Shown here piece after piece: positions 10,013-19,400 of a DNA stretch of 64,000 bases. Position numbers and translations under genes: made by a program. This DNA is from Bubalus kerabau (lineage: Eukaryota; Chordata; Mammalia; Artiodactyla; Bovidae). The notes under the pieces were generated by a model, which saw nothing but the letters and a program-made list of their open reading frames with translations, made no database searches and was not told the DNA's origin. Within the stretch, counting starts at the first letter, position 1. Each line of letters starts with the position of its first letter. Location of the stretch: positions 18,122,001-18,186,000 of the forward strand of contig NC_073646.1 in the NCBI RefSeq assembly GCF_029407905.1, read 5' to 3'.

Positions 10013-12110
10013 GAAGACAACATTCATTAGGATAAAAACGGGGGGAAAGGTTAGGATCCATATTATTTTTCCTGCTCATGATTTTTTATTTAACTCTGGC
10101 CTCTGTTTACACAGGCAAAGTGATGTCAAAGGGCTGAGAAATCATCTGGATATTTTGGTCTCTTTCTAACCACCTTCCCCCTCCTCAAATTTTCCTCTTA
10201 GTATCAGTTTTTTGTTGTTGTTCAGGCACAAAGTTGCGTCTGGCTCCTTGAGACCCTATGGAATATACCCCCAGGCTTCCCTGTCCTTCACTGTCTCCTG
10301 GAGTTTGCTCAAATTCATGTCCATTGAGTCAGTGATGCCATCCAACCATCTTACCCTTTGTCTCCTCCTTCTGCCCTCAGTCTTTTCCTGCATCAGGGTC
10401 TTTTCCAATGAGTCTGCTCTTCAGTTTTGGGTGAAGACAAATTAGTGCTTAGTAACTGACTCATTTTTTTCCTTAACCTGTATAAGTTTATTACTCAGGT
10501 GTCTGTTGAGAACCTTTTTGTAAACTCAAAGGACATTTGGGTTTATTTCTATAAAATATTGAAAAGGTGTGATAAATTATAAATAAGTTCTGAAATATAA
10601 AGTTCATTCATCTTAACACACTATTTGATAAATTAGATACTGTTCTGTTTGAGAGGAAATTATTGCAGAAGACTGTTTTTCTTTTGTTTTATTACTGCAA
10701 AAACTCTGATTAATCTCTCATATTCTTGGATTTATGATGTAATCTCAAGGATAACACACTTGCCTGCCTATTGTGGTCTACCTAAAATGTCCCACAGAAG
10801 TAGCTGGGTGTCATCATTTTGGTCACAAGTGTACATTCTTCTCAAAAACTAGTTGTCTTACAGAAATGTTAGGCTTAATGTACGTTACCCCAGTAATATC
10901 AGAAACATTTCTACTAAACTATGAAATCTGTTGAGGGTAACAAATTTGGGGAAGATAGCACAATCTTGAATGTAGTAGTGCTTAGGAATGAATGCATTAT
11001 TAAATCTATTTCTGTAAAATAGAATAACATGTTGCATGCAGTTACATTTTCTATTTAGTCTGTTTATTTCTTCATACTCTGCTTTTTTTTTAGCATGCTT
11101 GATTTAGGAGAGGAATAAAGGGCTATCTAATATGATAAATTCAGATTTTCAAATGGGATGATAATACTCTAGTTGAAAGGCTGCATTACATGAGACACTT
11201 ATATTTAAGGTTTTTCATCACTAACATATTCATTTAAAATATAAACCAAAAAAGGTTACCAAGGGAACATGACTTTATAAAAAGAATGTCGTTGTTAATT
11301 TATCAAGCCATTTCCAAAAGGGCTTTGTGCTTCTCACGTAAAATTGGGAACATTTATGTGTGCATTTAATCTTTCTGACTTGAATATTAAAAAGATACTG
11401 GTATTCTGAAAATGCAGACTGTATGTATTCTTAATATTCTCTTAAGGATTTTGAGATAAGGATGGTTTTCTTCGATTTTCCACTCCTTTTAAAATTTAAC
11501 TTTTCCATCCAACTGTAGACAGAAAATTGTAATCTACTCTGGGTGTAAACTTGATTTTCTTTATTGAAATGTATCATTTATTTAAGGAGTGAATCAGAAA
11601 ATTAGAAATAGAACACAGTCAAAAACGTCTGAATTACCAATTTATATTTTTGGGCAAAGTATATCAACATGATCTTAATATGATAAATTGTGCTTTATCA
11701 TTCTAAAAACTCAGGATACAGATTACTTATTATCATTGTGGGTCTTTCCAGTATGAAAGATAGATGCTAAATGTTTTGTGTACAGTAATGCAGATTGGCT
11801 ATAACAAATAGTGTGTTTCAGAGAAAGTTAAAACTAGTTTTGGATTAAGGATGCAGAACTTGAGTTTTTTTTTTTAAGGGTAAAGCTTGCATGTTTTACG
11901 AATTTTTTAATGTTCACAGCTTTTTCTCATAAAAGTGCCAGACATTGTTTTGTGCTTTTAATGTGCTTTTTATTTATATATATTATTTTTATTATTTTTA
12001 CTTTGAGTGGAATGTCCATTAATGTAAATTATATTTATTTTTATACTTTAATTTTCACTAGTTTTGCTTCTAGGCAAAAGGCAAAATAAATTTTTCATTG
12101 TAAAAGAAAT
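10013..12110 (+). other. CCP110: CCP110 3'UTR
   Basis: AT-rich, repeat-poor sequence from the stop codon to the AATAAA at 12085. Apart from one antisense BovB-derived copy (about 10206-10440) I see no repeat and no further coding exon. An earlier AATAAA at 11114-11119 could support a shorter transcript. The exact cleavage site is not visible in sequence alone. Confidence 0.75.
10206..10440 (-). mobile_element. BovB 3'-end fragment, antisense, inside the CCP110 3'UTR
   Basis: GAGACCCTATGGAATATACC, then the TCATGTCCATTGAGTCAGTG and CATCAGGGTCTTTTCCAATG blocks, match the antisense 3' end of BovB seen many times in the window. Confidence 0.85.
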
Positions 12111-12135
12111 TTGGTGTGGTTTTTTTTTTTTTTTA
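12085..12135 (+). terminator. Probable CCP110 poly(A) signal and downstream U/GU-rich element
   Basis: A canonical AATAAA lies at 12085-12090. About 20 bases later comes TTGGTGTGG and a run of T, which fits a GU/U-rich downstream element. Cleavage would fall near 12,105-12,112. Confidence 0.7.
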
Positions 12136-13279
12136 ATTACTAAAGAAAGGACTTTTGAAAAGTATGTGACCAAGACATTAATACTTTAATATGGTGATTT
12201 TTTACAAGACCCATGAAAAATATGTCACACTGTTTAATATGTAACCTGTAACAGTGCTTAGCCCAGCATCTGATTTTACATGAATTGGACTTCTCAGAGG
12301 GCAGAAGTTTACTGGAGCTGGAAATGTCTTCAGCTGGAGCTGAGCCAGTGGGAGAGAATGCTAAGGTTGAAGCTCACATCAAGCTGCTAATTTTACAGTG
12401 TTAAGACTCCAACTCCTGATGCTGCCTGACTGTCTAATGTGAGGATAATCCAATGGTCCTTGTTTTTACCTCTTATTGAGAAGATACTGTGATAACCTGC
12501 AAGGCAGTGTGAGAAGAGCCCCTCCTTTTTCCTATGGCTACCCTTTATTCTTGTTTATTTCATATATTGGGAACAGTGAGATGGCTGGGAACTCTTTATT
12601 ATTCATATTGAGCTGAAAACAAGGATCCATTTTGGAGATGAAGATCTTTTTTTTGTTAGGTGTCACTGTCCCATGAACAACCACACACAACTCCCCTTCT
12701 TTCCCTGAAATGAAGAGTAGTAGTTATAAAAAAAAAAAAAGTGAAGTTGGAAAGGTATTCCTAACAGACCATAGTGAGCATACATATAGGTTTAAAAATA
12801 ATTTTGAAAAACAAAGGAGACTTTCAGTCATGGAATACAGCAAATCAGATTGGGATATGGTACAGTGGTGTCACATTGGTTAGGTTTTAAAAACAGGTCT
12901 GAGAACAAATGGTTAGGTTTTAAAAACAGCTCTGAGAACAAACACGTTTAGCCAAAGTTATACTTAACAGTAAAATAATACCGTTTCATTTGTTTAATCT
13001 GTTTTTTGTCAGTTTCTTGATGTGGTAGATAGCGTAGCCACCAGAACTATGGTTTTGCTTCTCACCTACAGTGGGAAAAACCTCTCATTCACATTTTACA
13101 TAACAGCCTGTTTCAGGATTACTTCCATTATTTGTGTAATACACTTGATAAAACAGGGTTCAGATTCAGTGATTGAATATGCTAAGGAGCGAATGATGTT
13201 GGTCTGCTCTACTGCCTCCTGAGTTATATGCTGCCCCTCTCAGCCCCCCACCCCACAACTTACAGTCCCTTCTGTATCG
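12111..13279. other. Intergenic spacer after CCP110
   Basis: A poly-T run, an A-rich run at about 12730 and a 33-bp tandem duplication (12877-12942). Otherwise unique-looking sequence with no gene seen. Confidence 0.6.
12877..12942. repeat. 33-bp tandem duplication
   Basis: Two adjacent 33-base units (12877-12909 and 12910-12942), each containing GGTTAGGTTTTAAAAACAG, differ at a single base (G/C). Confidence 0.85.
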
Positions 13280-13415
13280 AGAGACCAGCATCAGGGCCAT
13301 GTGGGGACTTGTTAGAAATGTAGAAGCCCAGGCACTGCTCCAGACCTGAATTAGAACCTGCATTTAACAAGATGCCCAGGTGAATCTGTGCAATTCAAAT
13401 GGGAGAAGCTCTGCT
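13280..13415. repeat. MER5A-like hAT-Charlie fragment
   Basis: Contains GACTTGTTAGAAATGTAGAA, an AGAACCTGCATTTAACAAGA block and CCCAGGTGAATCTG, the usual MER5A landmarks. Confidence 0.55.
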
Positions 13416-13825
13416 TTATGATACACTGCATAGTCTGCTGCCACAAAAAGTAAAGCTCTGAAAACAGGAAGGTCACAGAAGGTACAGTAAGATTTTTTAG
13501 CCTCCAAGTGAGTGATGTACTGCTTAACTGAGTGCTGATCATTTATTTGCTGGGCATTTTATAATCGTTTCCCTTCACCTCAGTCAGAATTATCATAATT
13601 TCAAAGATGAAGAAACTAGGACTCAGCGTGGTAAACAACATATTCTGTTAGAGAGTTAGGGGTATGTTCTATTGCGTTTTCCTGAGGAGGTTTTTGAGAA
13701 TGTAGTTTTCTAACCTCTTTATGTCAGAAAAAGACAAAAACTCTTGAAAAGGGAAAGTGAGGATCTGTTGCTGCCTTGTGATTAACCAACTGTTAACCAA
13801 CAGTCTCCCCCATTAGATCTCTGTT
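13416..13825. other. Unrecognised intergenic stretch
   Basis: No gene or confidently named repeat; part may be a diverged MIR (AGATGAAGAAACTAGGACTC). Confidence 0.4.
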
Positions 13826-13896
13826 AGATTAAACTAGTAGTCAGGTTTGGAGTCAGGTCAAATCCCAGTTGGGGCACTTACTAGCCATACTAGGTC
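13826..13896 (+). repeat. MIR SINE fragment, cut by BovB-derived insertion
   Basis: TTGGAGTCAGGTCAAATCCC followed by a CTTACTAGC block is the core of MIR. The copy stops where the antisense BovB begins. Confidence 0.5.
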
Positions 13897-14529
13897 ATTC
13901 AATCAGTTCAGTCACTCAGTCATGTCTGACTCTTTGGGACCCCATGGACTGCAGCACTCCAGGATTCCCTGTCCATCACCAACTCCCAGAGCTTTCTCAA
14001 ACTCATGTTCATCGAGTCGGTGATGCCATTCAAACATCTCATCCTCTGTTGTCCCCTTCTCCTCCTGCCTTCAATCTTTCCCAGCATCAGGGTCTTTTCC
14101 AGTGACTCAGTTCTTCCCATCAGGTGGCCAAAGAATTGGAGCTTCAGCATCAGTCCTTCCAATGAATATTCAGGGTTGATTTCCTTTAGGATTGACTGGC
14201 TTGATCTTGCTGTCCAAAGGACCGACTCTTAAGTGTCTTCTCCAACACCACAGTTCAAAAGCATCAATTCTGTGCTCAGCTCTATGGTCCAACTCTCACA
14301 TCCATACATGACTACTGGAAAAACCATAGCTTTGCATATATGGACATTTGCCAGCAAAGTAATGTCTGTAATATGCTGTCTAGGTTTGTCATAGCTTTTC
14401 GTCTAAGGAGCGTCTTCTAATTTCATGGTTCAGTCACCATCTGCAGTGATTTTGGCGCCCAAGAAAATAGTCTCTCACTGTTTCCATTTTTTCCCCATCT
14501 ATTTGCTGTGAAGTGATGGGACCAGGTGA
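13897..14529 (-). mobile_element. BovB LINE 3' fragment, antisense
   Basis: Starts TCAGTTCAGTCACTCAG (the antisense BovB 3' tail) and extends into the reverse-transcriptase C-terminal region, ending near GTGAAGTGATGGGACCAG. Confidence 0.9.
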
Positions 14530-14551
14530 TAATGGTGTTTATTTCAGAGGT

Positions 14552-14837
14552 TTCAGTTCAGTTGCTCAGTCATGTCCGACTCTGCGACCCCATGAATCGC
14601 AGCATGCCAGGCCTCCCTGTCCATCACCAACTCCCGGAGTTCACCCAAACTCATGTGCATTGAGTTGGTGATGCCATCTAGCCATCTCATCCTCTGTCAT
14701 CCCCTTCTCCTCCTGCCCCCAATCCCTCCCAGCATCAGGATCTTTTCCAATGAGTCAACTCTTCACATGCGGTGGCCAAAGTATTGGAGTTTCAGCCTCA
14801 GCATCAGTCCTGCCTATGAACACCCAGGACTGGTCTC
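14552..14837 (-). mobile_element. BovB 3'-end fragment, antisense (second copy in tandem)
   Basis: A new antisense 3' tail (GTTTCAGTTCAGTTGCTCAG) follows the previous copy by about 20 bases and runs to the CAGCATCAGTCCT block. Confidence 0.88.
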
Positions 14838-14909
14838 AGAGGTTTACCGAGGAATAAATGAAAATTGAATGCAAACTCCTCAGCATGACACAGGTTTACT
14901 TACAATGGT

Positions 14910-15097
14910 GTGAAAGTCGCTTAGCCGTGTCCGACTATTTGCGACCCCATGGACTATACAGTCCATGGAATTCTCCAGGCCAGAATACTGGAGTGGGTAG
15001 CCTTTCCCTTCTCCAGGGGATCTTCCCAACCCAGGGATCGAACCGAGGTCTCCTGCATCGCAGACGGATTCGTTACCGGCTGAGACACAAGGGAAGC
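14910..15097 (-). mobile_element. Bov-tA SINE, antisense, with target-site duplication
   Basis: Antisense Bov-A unit then the tRNA-like head (CAACCCAGGGATCGAACC, GGTCTCCTGCATCGCAG). TACAATGGT flanks it on both sides (14901-14909 and 15098-15106). Confidence 0.9.
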
Positions 15098-15106
15098 TAC
15101 AATGGT

Positions 15107-15499
15107 AAGCATTTGTTAAAATATCCTGAATTATTATTATTATTATTTTTCTTTTTTAAATCATAGAAAACACCAGAGCACAGGAAGTTATGTAGTGCAA
15201 ACGAACAGGTACCTTCATAGAAACGTATGGCTCTGCTAAGTGGGGTGAAATGCTAACTCCCATTTTTCCAGTTTAGTTCCAGTCGAGAGTTATCCATTTG
15301 CATCTAGGGCAGCCCTTAGAGACGCACGTTATTATTCCTGGGAGGGAGCAGAATATCGGAAGTGCCTAACTTTTTTGGTGCACGGAGTGGGGCGTGGTTG
15401 GCTGGCAGAGGGGGCGTGGCTTAGCCAGCCAAATAGAATTAGCCTCAAAAGCCAGCCTAGGGGCACCTTCCCATCCTCTGCTGGGGTTACCATCTTCCC
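15107..15499. other. Repeat-free island upstream of VPS35L
   Basis: Moderately GC-rich sequence between retroelements, with a short ATT run near 15130. It carries the KLF-type boxes and hairpin at 15389-15432. No gene seen. Confidence 0.5.
15389..15432. promoter_or_regulatory. Paired KLF-type GGGGCGTGG boxes in a potential hairpin
   Basis: GGGGCGTGG occurs at 15389-15397 and 15411-15419. A perfect 9-bp inverted repeat (TTGGCTGGC at 15398, GCCAGCCAA at 15424) encloses the second. It lies about 1 kb upstream of VPS35L in a short repeat-free island. Confidence 0.35.
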
Positions 15500-15645
15500 T
15501 CAGTTGTTGGTCAGTCGCTCAGTCATGTCTGACTCTTGGTGACCCCATTAACTGCAGCACGCCAGGCTCCCCTGTCCTCCACAAACTTATGTCCATTGAC
15601 TCCCTGATGCCATCCAACCATCTAGTCCTCTCTTTTGTCCCTATC
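15500..15645 (-). mobile_element. Short BovB 3'-end fragment, antisense
   Basis: TTGGTCAGTCGCTCAGTCAT then the GACCCCATTAACTGCAGCAC block, truncated after the CCAACCATCTAGTCCTCTC block. Confidence 0.85.
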
Positions 15646-15646
15646 T

Positions 15647-16219
15647 CAGTTCAGTTCAGTTGCTCAGTCGTGTCCGACTCTTTGCGACCCCATGAATCGC
15701 AGCACGCCAGGCCTCCCTGTCCATCACCAACTCCCGGAGTTCACTGAGACTCACGTCCATCGAGTCAGTGATGCCATCCAGCCATCTCATCCTCTGTCAT
15801 CCCCTTCTCCTCCTGCCCCCAATCCCTCCCAGCATCAGAGTCTTTTCCAATGAGTCAACTCTTCGCATGAGGTGGCCAAAGTACTGGAGTTTCAGCTTTA
15901 GCATCATTCCTTCCAAAGAAATCCCAGGGCTGATCTCCTTCAGAATGGACTGGTTGGATCTCCTTGCAGTCCAAGGGACTCTCAAGAGTCTTCTCCAACA
16001 CCACAGTTCAAAAGCATCAATTCTTTGGCGCTCAGCCTTCTTCACAGTCCAACTCTCACATCCATACATGACCACTGGAAAAACCATAGCCTTGACTAGA
16101 CGGACCTTTGTTGGCAAAGTAATGTCTCTGCTTTTGAATATGCTATCTAGGTTGGTCACAACTTTCCTTCCAAGGAGTAAGCGTCTTTTAATTTCATGGC
16201 TGCAGTCACCATCTGCAGT
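15647..16219 (-). mobile_element. BovB LINE 3' fragment, antisense, abutting the VPS35L promoter
   Basis: An antisense BovB 3' tail (TCAGTTCAGTTCAGTTGCTC) through the RT C-terminal codons, with the frame still open on the minus strand over 15797-16159. The similarity stops at about 16219 (ATCTGCAGT), where CpG-rich promoter sequence begins. Confidence 0.92.
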
Positions 16220-16240
16220 AGGCGTCTGGATTCTTCACCG

Positions 16241-16254
16241 CCTCCAGAGGGCGG
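16241..16254 (+). promoter_or_regulatory. CTCF-like motif
   Basis: CCTCCAGAGGGCGG matches the CTCF core consensus at 13 of 14 positions by eye. It sits about 20 bp from the end of the upstream BovB fragment. Confidence 0.5.
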
Positions 16255-16291
16255 TGCGGACCAGACGTTCACCTGCCACAAAAGTCCCCAC

Positions 16292-16299
16292 TGACGTCA
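16292..16299. promoter_or_regulatory. Palindromic CRE (CREB/ATF site)
   Basis: A perfect TGACGTCA about 130 bp upstream of the VPS35L start codon, within CpG-rich sequence. Confidence 0.7.
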
Positions 16300-16347
16300 G
16301 CGCAACTTCGGCGGCCCGGCGCGTCAGGAGTGAGCCCGCCCCTCGCA

Positions 16348-16372
16348 AACATGGCGGCTGGGAGGGGCGGGG
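16348..16372 (+). promoter_or_regulatory. YY1 element followed by a GC box
   Basis: AACATGGCGGC (16348-16358) fits the YY1 consensus that often lies just downstream of TATA-less start sites. GGGGCGGGG follows at 16364-16372. The ATG inside the YY1 site opens a short upstream ORF ending at 16377. Confidence 0.6.
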
Positions 16373-16385
16373 TCTGAGAGGGTGA

Positions 16386-16396
16386 ATTGGGCGGGC
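16386..16396. promoter_or_regulatory. Inverted CCAAT overlapping a GC box
   Basis: ATTGG (16386-16390) overlaps GGGCGGGC (16389-16396), a compact NF-Y/SP1-type pair. Confidence 0.45.
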
Positions 16397-16412
16397 GGTT
16401 TCAGACCCACCG

Positions 16413-16422
16413 GTCATGTGAC
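16413..16422. promoter_or_regulatory. M-box/E-box GTCATGTGAC with embedded start-stop uORF
   Basis: GTCATGTGAC is a near-palindromic MiT/TFE (MITF, TFEB, TFE3) type site. The same bases contain ATG directly followed by TGA (16416-16421), eight nucleotides before the main start codon. Binding and translation are both inferred. Confidence 0.5.
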
Positions 16423-16429
16423 TGGGAAG

Positions 16430-16446
16430 ATGGCCGCCTTTCCCTG
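16430..16446 (+). CDS. VPS35L: VPS35L coding exon 1
   Basis: Only 17 coding bases: Met-Ala-Ala-Phe-Pro plus two bases of Trp, then donor GTAAGG. I chose this ATG because it joins exon 2 to give FPWHSRNRNYK and has A at -3 and G at +4. It is too short to appear as an ORF. Confidence 0.93.
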
Positions 16447-19400
16447 GTAAGGAAGAAGCGGCGAGTGGGCTTTAGGGAGGTAGTGGCCTTGGTTGTCTTT
16501 GGGACTCTTGTTTCTGGGTGTGTGTCTCCGCGAGGGAGTGTATGAACTGTTCTCCGTTGGGTTTGGTGAAGTCTCCCACCCAATCTCCGGGTGGGGCGGC
16601 TATCCGGATTCAGAGGACATTCCTAATGCCTGACCGGTGGGGTCTTGGTCCTCTCCTCCTATCGCCCTCCCCGCTCCTTTCTCCATTCGTTTTCTTAAAA
16701 AAAAGCTCAAGTTCCCCGGCTTCCGCTTTCCCAGAAGTTGTCGGGTGTCCTGGGGGCGCGGATGCAGAGAATGGTGGACTCAGCTCTGGTCTGGACAACT
16801 CGGAGGGCCTGGCTGTGTTCTGAATGACTGGCTTCTTGTACAGGAGACTTGCCATTCATCCGACTCTGTGCAGGGCTCTCTCCCTGCACCGTGAGGGTGC
16901 AGAACTCGAGGATACAGAACCCTTAGATACACTCCTTGGATTCAAGGAGCTGCTGTTTAGCGGAGCAGATACGCAGAATAGAAGAAGGACCAAAGAAGGC
17001 TTTGGGATGAGGCACACCTGACGGCTTGGGGAAGGCTTGAGAGGAAGAGTCATAAATTGAGTTTTGGAGGTTGAATAGGAGTTCATCGAGAAGGAGCTGT
17101 GGGCGTGTGCGGAGGCTAATGGGTGTGTAGGGGCCCTTCTGGCTGGAGTAGCTAGGAGAGATTGGCGCTTCAGCAGTAGCTGAAGCCTTATGGCTCCTCT
17201 CTTTGTAAAGTAAAATAAAAATAAAAATAAAAAATATATATGTGTGTATATATATGTATATATATATGTGTGTGTGTGTGTATATATATATACACACATC
17301 GGAGAAGGCAATGGCACCCCACTCCAGTATTCTTGCCTGGAAAATCCCATGGATGGAGGAGCCTGGTAGGCTGCAGTCCATGGGGTCGCTAAGAGTCAGA
17401 CACGACTGAGCGACTTCCCTTTCACTTTTCACTTTCCTGCATTGGAGAAGGAAATGGCAACCCACTCCAGTGTTCTTGCCTGGAGAATCCCAGGGACGGG
17501 GGAGACTGGTGGGCTGCCGTCTATGGGGTCGCCCAGAATTGGACACGACTGAAGCGTCTTAGCAGCATAGTTGTTGTTTAGTCACTAAGTGTAAAGAACT
17601 CTTTGCGTCCCTCTGTCCATGGGATTTCCTAGGACAGTTATGTGAAGAACCGGAGCAAGTTGTGATAGTGGTGGAATCATAGGGGCACGTGAGCTCTCCT
17701 CTACATCTCAGAAAGGGAAATTACTTTCTAATATTTCTCTGCAAGTGATGTGAAGTGGTTAAAGGCACATAACAATGGGCAGGTCCTTTTTTAAATGGTG
17801 GTAGAAGAAAGTCTGAAACTGCAATAAATATCTGCCTGGGATGGGGGAAAAAAAAAAGAAATAATCAGGTACATACTTGTGGTTTGTATTTCCTTCACCT
17901 GGCTAACTCTTTAAAGAGTCTTCCTTCAAAGGCTCGGTACACTAAATTAGGATTAGATGACAGTGAATTCTTATATGTCCTGCCCTGAGTTTTCTTTGAC
18001 CTGGTCATGCAAAAGTCCTTGTAGGGAATTCAGTTCAGTTCAGTTCACTCGCTCAGTCATATCCGACTCTTTGCGACCCCGTGAATTGCAGCACGCCAGG
18101 CCTCCCTATCCATCACCAACTCCCGGAGTTCACTGAGACTCACGTCCATCGAGTCAGTGATGCCATCCAGCCATCTCATCCTCTGTCGTCCCCTTCTCCT
18201 CCTGCCCCCAATCCCTCCCAGCATCAGAGTCTTTTCCAATGACTCAACTCTTTGCATGAGGTGGCCAAAGTACTGGAGTTTCAGCTTTAGCATCAGTCCT
18301 TCCAAAGAAATCCCAGGGCTGATCTCCTTCAGAATGGACTGGTTGGATCTCCTTGCAGTCCAAGGGACTCTCAAGAGTCTTCTCCAACACCACAGTTCAA
18401 AAGCATCAATTCTTTGGCGCTCAGCCTTCTTCACAGTCCAACTCTCATGTCCATACATGACCACAGGTAAAACCATAGCCCTGACTAGACGGACCTTTGT
18501 TGGCAAAGTAATGTCTCTGCTTTTGAATATGCTGTCTAGGTTGGTCATAACTTTCCTTCCAAGGAGTAAGCGTCTTTTAATTTCATGGCTGCAGTCACCA
18601 TCTGCAGTGATTTTGGAGCCCCCAAAAATAAAGTCTGACACTGTTTCCACTGTTTCCCCATCTGTTTCCCATGAAGTAATGGGACCAGATGCCATGATCT
18701 TCGTTTTCTGAATGTTGAGCTTTAAGCCAACTTTTTCACTCTCCACTTTCACTTTCATCAAGAGGCTTTTGAGTTCCTCTTCACTTTCTGCCATTAGGGT
18801 GATGTCATCTGCATATCTGAGGTTATTGATATTTCTCCCAGCAATCTTGATTCCAACTTGTGCTTCTTCCAGTCCAATGTTTCTCATGGTGTACTCTGCA
18901 TATAAATTAAATAAGCAGGGTGACAACATACAGCCTTGACCTACTCCTTTTCCTATTTGGAACCAGTCTATTGTTCCATGTCCAGTTCTAACTGTTGCTT
19001 CCTGACCTGCATACAAATTTCTCAAGAGGCAGGTCAGGTGGTCTGGTATTCCCATCTCTTTCAGAATTTTCCACAGTTTATTGTGATCCACACAGTAAGG
19101 CTTTGGTGTAGTCAATAAAGCAGAAATAGATGTTTTTCTGGAACTCTCTTGCTTTTTCTATGATCCAGCGGATGTTGGCAATTTGATCTCTGGTTCCTCT
19201 GCCTTTTCTAAAACCAGCTTGAACATCAGGAAGTTCACGGTTCACGTATTGCTGAAGCCTGGCTTGGAGAATTTTGAGCATTACTTTACTAGCATGTGAG
19301 ATGAGTGCAATTGTGTGGTAGTTTGAGCATTCTTTGGCATTGCCTTTCTTTGGGATTGGAATGAAAACTGACCTTTTCCAGTCCTGTGGCCACTGCTGAG

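Larger units (their letters stand above)
16221..16620 (+). promoter_or_regulatory. VPS35L: VPS35L CpG-rich promoter and 5'UTR region
   Basis: An abrupt change from AT-rich repeats to CpG-dense sequence starts at about 16,220. It holds a CTCF-like site, a CRE, a YY1 site, GC boxes, an inverted CCAAT and an M-box, all within 180 bp upstream of the VPS35L ATG. There is no TATA box, as in typical housekeeping promoters. The transcription start is not determinable from sequence. CpG density continues into the first part of intron 1. Confidence 0.85.

Noticed and set aside
15768..16385. A 205-codon + strand ORF leading into the VPS35L promoter
   Set aside because: It is the antisense shadow of the BovB copy at 15647-16219 running on into CpG-rich sequence.
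16923..17546. A 207-codon minus-strand ORF
   Set aside because: It is made of antisense Bov-A2 and a TA/TG microsatellite, giving an Ile/Tyr/Thr-His run; no protein family.
18057..19115. A 352-codon minus-strand ORF that could be called a cellular gene
   Set aside because: It is BovB reverse transcriptase: YADD motif, the BovB 3' tail next to it, and repeated copies elsewhere in the window.
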